From NCBI GenBank assembly GCA_024509875.1, contig JAMPIV010016267.1:186001-250000 (forward strand): a stretch of 64,000 bases of DNA. Direction: 5' to 3'. The number at the start of each line of letters is the position of its first letter. The stretch's first letter is position 1. The DNA comes from Oreohelix idahoensis (Eukaryota; Mollusca; Gastropoda; Stylommatophora; Oreohelicidae). Made by a program: the position numbers and the translations under genes. Shown piece after piece: positions 55,984 through 64,000 of this stretch. The notes beneath the pieces are model-generated. The model made no database searches, was not told the DNA's origin, and saw only the letters and a list, made by a program, of their open reading frames with translations.

Positions 55984-56880
55984 ACCCTGATGAACTACTT
56001 ATGCTGCTGAAGTCCTCTTTGCCTTCAGCCTTTTCCTCCATTATGGTTTTCATTAAAGTCTGCTATCTTTGTAGGTATCAAAAATATGTCTGATTTTGAT
56101 ACCCTTCATTGCAGTATTAATCCCTATTTTTCTTTTGTAGATTTTTCTGTATCCTCTAATATTTGTTACAATCTTTAAAAAGGAATAATTGTCAGTTATT
56201 TGGTAATTTTCATATTTTATGTATCCATGTATGTTAGGATAGGAAACTCTATAACAGAATACTATGCATGAGGCATATCTGGAGTCAACATTATATGACC
56301 ACCAGCTAGGCAGAATGCTATAGTATTTGGATGTGGATGTGAACCTCTGTCTGAGGCTAATTACACCCTCATTGACTCTTGAAATCATCCTCACACTTCC
56401 AGGGATTCCCTGTATGGTGAAACATGTTGAGAACCCAGCATTGCACACTAAGCTTTGAGGCGTCGCTTGAGCCCCAGATGTAATTGGCTTTTAGCTGGTT
56501 AGCTATGCAAGAGGATCTCACTATGGACTCCCTGGTAGGCAGGAGGAGCTGAGAAGTGGCTCTGTGTAGGACGTGACGATTCCTTGAGAGAGCCCAGAAC
56601 CAGGGCACAGTATTTTAGCTTTGCATATTTGGAGCACCTTCTTGGATGGCAGGGAATGCACAGTAGGCATTTTTCCTCCTGGCTTGGGACCAGATGTGAT
56701 TATCCTTTAAATGCAGCCAAGCTGGAGAAATTTGTGTTGATGACTTCAACTCAACATGTTTCAGGGTGGTGGAAGAATCTAAATCTACAGTGTAGATGAT
56801 ACCATGAACTCTTCAACTTGGTATTGGCTGCAAAAGTGTGAAAAGCACAGCAGTCCTAGTTAAACAACAACAATAACAGA
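55984..56880. other. Intergenic, nothing recognised
   Basis: No coding or repeat family was recognised. The ORF at 56053-56448 on the - strand has no motif. Confidence 0.4.
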
Positions 56881-56883
56881 GCT

Positions 56884-57076
56884 CTACAACAGGATGGAAT
56901 CTGATCATCAGAAGTGTTCCACCCGTCAGACAAGTGTTTCGGCTCTTTAATCTTCCTTACACATGGGGGGGGGGGGGGGGGGACCACTTGGATTGTGACT
57001 CATTTTCAGCCTCCTGTTGGGTTTTCCAGCCTGCGCTGAGAATTGAACCCACCCCACATTGGTTGCAAAATTATAG
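56884..57076 (+). repeat. SINE-like family F copy with 18-G run
   Basis: ctacaacaggatggaatctg, atcatcagaagtgttcc, gacaagtgtttcggc, then cctcctgttgggttttccag and gagaattgaaccc. 18 consecutive G at 56965-56982 interrupt it. Confidence 0.72.
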
Positions 57077-57088
57077 TGGTAAGTTCTT

Positions 57089-57466
57089 CTTCTTCTTCTT
57101 CTTCGTTCACCCTCAGATGTCAACTTGAATAAGTTCAAAGAAAGCAGTGGTCAGCCTGAGGCTGTTGATATCTCCGTAGATTTTCTCCAGGAATGGTACT
57201 GGTGATGGCCATATGCGTCTTCTCTGTTCCTCATATGTTGGGCACCTTTGAAGCAGGTGTTCGGCAGTCATTTTACCAGTGCCACAGTCACACTCATCCG
57301 TAGTTCCTATCTTTAATTTGTTGAACAGATGGTATCTCAATCTGTTATGACCAGTGCGAAGTCTGAAGATTACCACTTGTTCACTTCTGCTGAGCTGGTA
57401 ATACGGATCATTTTTTGTGTGGCCTGGATGCTCTTCTTCCCACTTATGCCTGTATCTGCGCTTGAT
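57089..57466 (-). mobile_element. 5'-truncated LINE with (GAA)n tail and 12-bp TSD
   Basis: GTGGTAAGTTCT at 57077-57088 and 57467-57478. On the - strand the frame reads HKWEEEHPGHTKNDPYYQLS, VVIFRLRTGHNRLRYHL, TDECDCGTGKMTAEHLLQRC, then ends near ELIQVDI and stop; a very short 3'UTR and (GAA)n follow. The TGHNRL...C-x-CG...T-x-EH-x-L-x-x-C pattern is the C-terminal zinc-knuckle-like region after RNase H in Jockey/CR1/I-type LINEs. 378 bp, intact frame for about 115 codons, so the insertion is fairly recent. Confidence 0.88.
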
Positions 57467-57739
57467 GTGGTAAGTTCTATAGGTTTTCTTGCTGAGGATT
57501 GTTACACAACATATATGCCTTTTTTTTCCCCCATTGTACTGTATTTTGTTCTTTTACATCAGAATACAATAATCAGTCCAAAACTTAAGTAACCAAAAAA
57601 ACATCTCCGCAACATTGATATATAACTTTGTAATTACTGAATTCAGCCTTTGTAGTTTCATATGGTTTGTGAGGAGACAAACAAAGAATTGGACCACCGC
57701 TGCCTATGCCATATTGTAAGAGGCAAAAAACATGAGGTG

Positions 57740-57840
57740 AATAAAACTAGCTCATAATGTAAACCATCACTGCACAGTCAAGCGAAGTATTTTGGTACAG
57801 GTGCTAGGTTGCTGACTGCAGGGGTGGCCCTAAGCTGTTT
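57740..57840 (+). repeat. SINE-like family A copy
   Basis: actagctcataatgtaaacc, then tggtacaggtgctaggttgc and ctgcaggggtggccc fit family A, diverged. Confidence 0.5.
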
Positions 57841-58385
57841 TAAAGAGCAAGATAAGAGGCAAGAATAATAATAACCAAATGTAATGTGACATTTGTATAT
57901 TTAAATATAGCAATGTTGCTTGTTGTATGACCATGCACTTTATCCCAAACCAATTCTTCAAACATTCAGGAGGCCATAAGTCTGAGCATATTATTATTCA
58001 GGGACAGTTATTCATTCTGCTGTTCTACTTTTACACAAATGCAACTATTAATCCAGCATATAGGTATTTCAAGTTCTACCAAATTTATTTAATTCCTTGT
58101 TAAATAAATGTGTTACCTTCAGAACCTCATTATGCTCTTTAATGTCAAGTATTTCATAAGGAAGCAGATGGATGAAATAGTATTACTATTATTATAGGGA
58201 AAGGACAAAATAAAATATCATTTTTTCAGACACGCGAGACTGGCTTATGGTTTAATGAGCACACGTAAAACTTGTATTGAGGAAAAAGGGCGTGCTTTTT
58301 CAAACAGAAAGAAAGCTCTTTCCTCCTCCTTTCTCCCCACCTTTTTTTCCATTTAATTTGTCTGAAGTGTTTTTACTTCATTTAA
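57841..58385. other. Intergenic, nothing recognised
   Basis: AT-rich sequence without a recognised gene or repeat. Confidence 0.4.
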
Positions 58386-58412
58386 AGACACTGCCACTGA
58401 GCATAACAGCGT

Positions 58413-58578
58413 GTGCATCAAGAGGTGATTGGGAGAGAACAAGTTTGATCTGATTGACTGTTGTTACAGCATCAAGAGGTGATTGGGAGAGAACAAGTTT
58501 GATCTGATTGACTGTTGTTACAGCATCAAGAGGTGATTGGGAGAGAACAAGTTTGATCTGATTGACTGTTGTTACAGA
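58413..58578 (+). repeat. 54-bp tandem repeat, three copies
   Basis: Unit gcatcaagaggtgattggga, gagaacaagtttgatctgat, tgactgttgttaca. The three copies are essentially identical, so the duplication is recent. Confidence 0.95.
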
Positions 58579-59320
58579 AATATTTCATTTCTAAACAAAT
58601 ACTGTTATCTTGCACAAACTATGTATTCTTAGAGCATGAGTGCTGTAATTCACTGACACGATGTTCAAGTGAATTCGTCATTGTTATGCTTGCAGGTAGC
58701 TTGGTTTATATGTTTTGTGCTGTGTGTTGTTGATTTGAAAGTTTGTATGTGACAGTCTGGGATCTTTATTTGACAAATGAGTTACCCTGTACATTTGTTA
58801 AGGCCATTTTGTGTGAATAAATAATGAAGAAAGTGTTTGTGTTACATTTTTTTTTTTTCCAGATTAATAACACTGCCTCCTTTGCCTGCTTGTTTCTCAG
58901 TTTTATCATTCAACTTTAGTATATTCTCACTATGGTTTTTTTTTTTAAAATGATCTCTATTTTCCTTAACAGCTATTGCAAAGTGAAAGGTAAAGGATCT
59001 CATTACATGCCCATTGAGGCATACTGGGAATATATTGTTTGGCCCATATGTGGAGTGATTAGTCAACACATGCCTTGTTTCATGAAAGCAAGATGAAACG
59101 CAGCATACTGGGGTGTGACACGCGTGGAATTTTTTTTTTGTTTCTTTGAAGGTTAATGCAAGGCAGCAAATATTAGCTAAAGCAGATCCGGTGCGTTAAG
59201 GGAAAGTGTTGTAAGGAGGAGCAAAAACATGGCGATACTGAAAATCATATCTGCGGGAAAGAAAATTAAAAGCTGCAAGCGCATGCATTGTATAATACGG
59301 TTGAAAGTGAGGGAAGTCTT
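58579..59320. other. Intergenic, nothing recognised
   Basis: No clear gene. 58842-59069 (- strand) is open but has low-complexity composition. Confidence 0.4.
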
Positions 59321-59326
59321 GAAAGG

Positions 59327-59386
59327 ATATATATATATATATATCCACTGACTGCTTTGACGGTCGGTGGCTAAGGACGGAAGAAG

Positions 59387-59438
<52 letters not shown>
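59327..59438. repeat. (AT)n microsatellite split by a SINE-E fragment
   Basis: AT runs at 59327-59343 and 59390-59438. Between them lies the reversed family E core (actgactgctttgacggtcg, then gtggctaaggacggaagaag). Confidence 0.9.
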
Positions 59439-59440
<2 letters not shown>

Positions 59441-59964
59441 AAATCCAGAAGGAAGAGGCGAAGACCTAAGTAGTATTAGAGAAATTTAAGATTTTACTTG
59501 GTCATCACATCTAGTACTATCAAAATGATAGACTTTAGAAAATCCTAATAACTACATGCCTTAACTGATTTCGATTAAAATATGAAATGGACGCTCCCAA
59601 TCAGGAAAATAAAAGTAGGAGTATAAGAAAGGGACAGATAGAAGTGTTTAGTGGTGTGGAGGACAAGGACAAATCGGTAGGATACATGCACATAGTCACT
59701 CAGAAGGATGGATTCTTGAGGACAAAACTGTACCACACCGAGGAAGCTCACCGATAAGCCTGCGCTTGCACTATATAAAGAAGCAGCGCTAGGTTCAAAA
59801 ACACACACTAACACCAAACCACCAGAGTGAGAGACTGAGGAAGAAAAGTAGCTGCCAAGACTAATACTGTCCTATCTGAATGCAGTGCAGACATACTTCA
59901 CTACAAACCAGTCCTACACCGAGCTTATATCGATTGTAAAGGGTATGTAGGTTTACTAAAGATA
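59439..59964. other. Intergenic, nothing recognised
   Basis: No recognised gene or repeat. Confidence 0.4.
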
Positions 59965-59972
59965 TTTGTACG

Positions 59973-60269
59973 CAGTGCCGTCTTAAGGCATGGGCACACT
60001 GGGCAGGGGCCCCACGCTGGGGTGCTGCCATGTTGTTCATAAGACATCTCTTGGCAGAGTGGATAATTACTCGATCTCTCGCTGGAAAGGCCTGGGATTC
60101 AAATCAAACATGACGTGGGTAAGTTGATGAAATTTTTGTGGAAAGTACCATTAAATTATAAATCTATAGATTTAATTTTATTGACCGTTTACATTTTTAT
60201 TCCCGTGGGTGGGTAGGGGCCCAGTGCATTGCTTTGCCCAGGGCCTACAATGCTGTTAAGACAGCCTTG
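59973..60269. mobile_element. 297-bp hAT-like MITE with 8-bp TSD
   Basis: TTTGTACG at 59965-59972 and TTTGTATG at 60270-60277 (7 of 8 identical). The ends cagtgccgtcttaaggc and caaggctgtcttaaca are inverted; gggcccc motifs lie inside both. A tRNA-like segment (about 60050-60110, B-box-like gggattcaaatc) is inserted in it. Confidence 0.82.
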
Positions 60270-60389
60270 TTTGTATGAATAATATCATTTTATTTCAGGT
60301 TTTTTTTTTTCTTTTCGTACGCCCGCTAATACTCGAGGCGAAATCTCAGGTTATTATTAATGTCTAACCTGACATTGATTTTACGTGAG

Positions 60390-60655
60390 TATCCCTTTTT
60401 TCTTGTACAGAGACAGGTGTCCCTCGCCATTCAGGCAGATACTTGCCGATTTCGGAAGTATCCATTAGAGCTGGGTCAGCTCAGGAGCCGCCAATCCCTG
60501 GTCGACGACACTCCTTCAAATGTTCTCGCCAGGTCTCGAGTTAATCCAGTCCAAATCCCGGTCGACGAAAAATCCTCAAATGCCGTCGCCCGGGTTTGAT
60601 CCTGCATCACCCGGTCGCCAGAGCGGTGTGGTAACCACTACGCTAGCGCGGCTCC
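60390..60655 (-). repeat. tRNA-derived SINE family C relative, reverse
   Basis: On the - strand the head is aggagccgcgctagcgtagt, then ggttaccacaccgctctggc, with ggatcaaacccggg as the B-box region. GC-rich. Similar to 37071-37333 in its first 60 bases. Confidence 0.7.
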
Positions 60656-60845
60656 TAGGTTTTGTTTAAAAATTGAGTCTATCAGACCTAACATGTGTCT
60701 ATAAGGGTATGCTTGATGAAGATTGAAACCCGCAATATAACCTCCACAGTCCTTGTCAGGGCTAACCTAACCAGTCCTTTTTAGCACTATATAACCATGC
60801 TAGTCCTTGTCTGGGATACTATAACCTACCAGCAAGTACATCACT

Positions 60846-61590
60846 TGTCCATGTTTGTTGAAGTCGATGAGAGGTCACAGCAATTGGGTCTGAAAATACA
60901 CAGGGAAAAGACAAAGATATTGAGAATAAATGCAGGTAATGATAACAGGGTTGAACTTGAAGAAACACCAATACAAGATGTAGAATTGTACACATATCTT
61001 GGCAGCAATATAGACAAAGTTGGAGGGACAGACAGTGATATCAAACTAAGAATACAAAAAGCAAGAGGAGCTTTCATTGCATTGGGAAATATATGGAGAT
61101 CAAGAGAAATCGGATCCAACACGAAAATAAGAATCTTCAACTCAAATGTGAAGTCAGTCCTATTGTATGGCTCTGAGACATGGAGAACAACAAAGACAAC
61201 AACCAAAAAGCTACAGACTTTCATAAATGGGTGCTTGCGTAGAATAGAGGGATTAAAATGGTATGACAAGGTTACCAACGTGGAACTGAGGACAAGAACT
61301 AGACAAGTGCCCGTGGAACAAGAGATGAGAAGAAGACGATGGCGATGGATAGGACACACACTGAGGAAACCTGTTGATAGCATTACAAGGCAGTCCTTGT
61401 TCTGGAACCCCCAGGGCAAGAAAGGCAGAGGTAGACCAAGAAGCACATGGAGAAGAGAGCTGGAAACAGGTGAAAATGATGAGGAGAATGTGGAAAGAAC
61501 TTGAGATGATGGCACATGACAGGAGGACTTGGCATGTGTTTGTTGAAGGCCTATGCTCCTTTGGGAGTGGAGTATTATGAATGAATGATG
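60846..61590 (+). mobile_element. 5'-truncated LINE with 12-bp TSD and (ATGA)n tail
   Basis: AAGTACATCACT at 60834-60845 and 61591-61602. The frame runs from within the element to TGA at 61504: [99 protein letters not shown]. It is the RT thumb and C-terminus of a non-LTR element. 745 bp, frame intact for about 220 codons, so the insertion is recent. It serves as reference for the decayed copies at 16, 23-24, 30-31, 45 and 49.6 kb. The tail is gaatgaatgatg. Confidence 0.9.
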
Positions 61591-61779
61591 AAGTACATCA
61601 CTGACTTGGCATGTATATGTGGAAGCAAAGGTTGCATCATAACCATGTACTCATATTATTTGATTTATTCATGTACTATATTATTTGAAAATGTTCTGCA
61701 AGTAGACACTTGTCTTATCATGCTATATCTGACTTGTACTGAACCATTATCATTCATCCAATACACATAAAATTAATAT

Positions 61780-62225
61780 GAGACAAACATAAAGGTATGT
61801 TATCAGGCACTCGTAGGAAATAAAGAAGTAGAACACTAGACATCAGAAAAACAACAGACATGAGTGGCTTACCCAGGATTCGAATCCTGGACCTTCCATG
61901 CGACAACCCTGCATAGCTATGCAAGCGAATCACACTATCCTCCCTGCCAACTACGCATCACCAAATAAATGATGCTTCGATGGCATGTCATTAGTGCGAA
62001 CTGCAAGACATAACACCGGAAGTTTTACCATGGGCAGTTCAGCCTATTAATGACGCAATCACTTCTGTTGTTCCCCTATTATACAGTATAGGCCAGTCCA
62101 CACAAGACAAAGACCTTAATACTGTGTCCAGTAAATGATAGTAGACTTAGAACAGTAAGAAAAGGACAGAGGGTAGGTTTGGTATTGTATAAACATTTAT
62201 AACACATAAGGAAGGGAAACCCGAG
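61780..62225 (-). repeat. tRNA-like repeat family D, reverse copy
   Basis: Reverse of 24945-25370: cttacccaggattcgaatcc (B box reversed), catagctatgcaagcg, tatactgtataatagggg-type lead near 62090. Confidence 0.82.
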
Positions 62226-62227
62226 GC

Positions 62228-62365
62228 ATGTAAGCCACTCATGTCTTGTTTTTCTGTTGTCTAGTGTTCTACTTCTTTATTTCCTACGAGTGCCTGATAA
62301 CATACCTTTATATTTGTCTCATATTAATTTACTGTTTACAGGCCTCGGATTTCCCTTCCTTATGA
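62228..62365 (+). repeat. Repeat family D, partial + copy
   Basis: gtaagccactcatgtcttgt to tttacaggcctcggatttcc. Back to back with the reverse copy, so the pair could form a hairpin. Confidence 0.75.
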
Positions 62366-62544
62366 TCTTTTGATCACAACAAGCTCCATTATATCCTCTG
62401 CTGGGATGTCAATACAAAGGAGAACAAACAAAGACATGTATAAAATTATATTTACCAAATAATTTCAGTGCAAAAACATACTAAACCTTAAAAAAAAAAA
62501 TTCAACAAATACAAAACGGAAATATATAAAATAATTACAATAAA

Positions 62545-62790
62545 TGGAGTGGCTGAGTGGTTAGAGTGCTGACCTCTCTGTGGCATAGTTACCAGGATCC
62601 AAGATCTAAACCTGGTAGTGTCACACTCCAGTCTACCCAGCTGTGGGTACCTGGCTCTGCTCTTGAGTTAGGAATGGCAAAGGCAGCGAGAAAGGGAACT
62701 GGTCACCCCTACCTCTTAAAGCTCAAGGTGAAGTCTCTAACACTTCAATAACTTGTGGCAGTATCTTCTATGGGATAACCTTTTCAAAAT
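62545..62790 (+). repeat. tRNA-derived SINE family B, best copy
   Basis: Head gtggctgagtggttagagtg (A box) and ctgacctctctgtgg; body cactccagtctacccagctg, ctggctctgctcttgagtta, ggaactggtcacccc. Not a tRNA gene: the B-box region (gatctaaacctgg) is degenerate and the acceptor stem does not pair. Confidence 0.8.
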
Positions 62791-62987
62791 AACTGAATTT
62801 TTGGAAAGTCTCAGTAAACCAAAGCCTATAGTTCTCTCCAACACACAAGTATAAAGAGAGATATATTTTTAAAAAGCATGGAAAGTGGTACGCCATATGC
62901 AATACTGTATAGGCATAATGAAATCCAATAACAAACGCCACATAATATGTAACCAGGAAGAATCAACAACAGAAAAAGAACACGTGT

Positions 62988-63178
62988 AATATGCTATACA
63001 GAATAAAGAACGCTGTCTACCCAATGTAAATATGCTATACAGAATAAAGACGCCATCTACCCAAAGGAAATATGCTATACAGAATAAAGTACTCTACCTA
63101 CCCAATGGAAATGTGCTATACAGAATAAAGAACGCCAGTATCTACCCAATGGAAATATGCTATACAGAATAAAGACGT
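62988..63178 (+). repeat. About 41-48-bp tandem repeat, four to five copies
   Basis: Unit aaatatgctatacagaataa, agacgccatctacccaatgg, with length variants (acgctgtctac, tactctacctac, acgccagtatctac). Confidence 0.88.
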
Positions 63179-63560
63179 GTTAAGTCATGTTTTTGAGTGG
63201 GAGTTAAGTGTTTGGGATTTTTATGTACGGGTCTGATTTTTTATAGACACGCTAGTAAGCACGTTTAAAGTTATGAGATGATTTTTTATTTGGGTGCTTG
63301 AACATAGCTCAACTGAGTATGTCTTAGTTTTTTTTAAACATAAAGAAAGTGTTCAAATGTTCTGAGTAGTTGGGGGGAGAGATACGGGTGAGCTGAGCTC
63401 ACATCTCAAGCTGTTAGTTCGCGCTTGAGTGAAGATGTACTGAGTTGTATTGAGAAACAATAATCTCGGTCATTAGGTATCTGGCAGAGCTTCGAGACGG
63501 TTTTTATAGTCTCGCTAGTGTGTCCTGGGTGTTGTTGAAGGGGAGAGATTCAATATATTA
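63179..63560. other. Unassigned sequence before the 60-bp repeats
   Basis: Slightly higher GC, including gagctgagctcac. It may belong to a retroelement LTR together with the repeats that follow (poly(A)-like ttaataaactgtgtaata near 63750), but no partner LTR, primer site or ORF was found. Confidence 0.3.
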
Positions 63561-63565
63561 TTAAT

Positions 63566-63740
63566 GCCATGGATTATACCGGCTATTACCATTTATAACG
63601 AATTGCTGTTAATGCAACAAATTTTTGATGGATTATATGTACTTTCACAATTTATTATGAGTTGCTGTTTTCTGCAACCTATTTGCCATGGATTATACCT
63701 CCTGTTCTAACTTGTGATTTGCTGTCCATGATGTCGATGT
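63566..63740 (+). repeat. About 60-bp tandem repeat, 2.6 copies
   Basis: gccatggattatacc at 63566 and 63687, with a diverged copy (tgatggattatatgt) at 63627; each is followed by a (a/g)attgctgtt-type block. Confidence 0.8.
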
Positions 63741-64000
63741 TGCTGTCGTATTAATAAACTGTGTAATAGTTGAAAAGTTAATTCGCATTATCTGTTGGTC
63801 TATTTCCTGACCTAACGTTACTGTTGTGTGGGTGACATAAGAGACATACGAATTTAAAAAACTCACGACATTCGCCCATTATATTTACACACCTGTCGGC
63901 CACTAACAGTAAGCCTGACATTGCTGACGTCAGCCTTGTCAGCTGTGCCAGACAATAGCACAATCTCTTTCATACAACCCCCACACATACACCAACAGAA

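Noticed and set aside
60841..61515. 224-codon ORF on the - strand
   Set aside because: Antisense shadow of the LINE reverse-transcriptase frame at 60846-61504.
62545..62620. tRNA gene
   Set aside because: A-box head is good but the stems do not pair and the B-box region is degenerate; the sequence continues into a SINE body found elsewhere.
63179..63800. Solo LTR
   Set aside because: Poly(A)-like signal present, but no TG..CA ends, TSD, primer-binding site or second copy could be fixed.

Overview
This is a window of an animal (metazoan) nuclear genome, AT-rich and dominated by transposable elements and tandem repeats. Two host genes are recognisable, both on the + strand, both split into short exons with GT/AG introns. 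Bacterial signals (operons, ribosome sites, CRISPR) are absent. The repeat mix (Penelope-like element, piggyBac, several hAT types, LINEs, at least six SINE-like families, hammerhead-like sequence) and a complete FGFR/HAUS1 exon structure suit an invertebrate animal. I cannot name the phylum from sequence alone.

Region by region: (1) 1-7.1 kb holds the last three coding exons and 3'UTR of an FGFR-like receptor tyrosine kinase; the intron before them contains a 2.4 kb inverted-repeat transposon. (2) 7.1-35.8 kb is intergenic: minisatellites at 7.6-9.4 kb, LINE and SINE debris at 9.5-16.6 kb, a nested stack of hAT, TTAA-flanked and small inverted-repeat elements at 16.6-20.4 kb, an intact ORF with an endonuclease-like domain at 21.1-21.8 kb, LINE-born minisatellites at 23.4-24.6 kb, a Penelope-like GIY-YIG ORF at 26.8-27.3 kb, a LINE broken by later insertions at 30.1-31.6 kb, and a 3.7 kb hAT-type element with a piggyBac remnant inside it at 32.1-35.8 kb. 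(3) 39.5-54.9 kb holds eight coding exons of HAUS1 (augmin subunit 1), nearly the whole protein; its first intron carries a second copy of the 2.4 kb inverted-repeat transposon and its last intron a decayed piggyBac. (4) 55-64 kb is downstream sequence with SINEs, two textbook 5'-truncated LINE insertions, a hAT-like MITE and more tandem repeats.

The host genes are unrelated in function: FGFR is a cell-surface growth-factor receptor, HAUS1 works in the spindle. The strongest unexplained signals are the inverted-repeat transposon family with 7-bp target duplications (828-3224 and 40053-42505), a 200-bp SINE whose (GAA)n tail and 3' end resemble a LINE in the same window, and several minisatellites that grew out of identifiable pieces of LINEs or SINEs.
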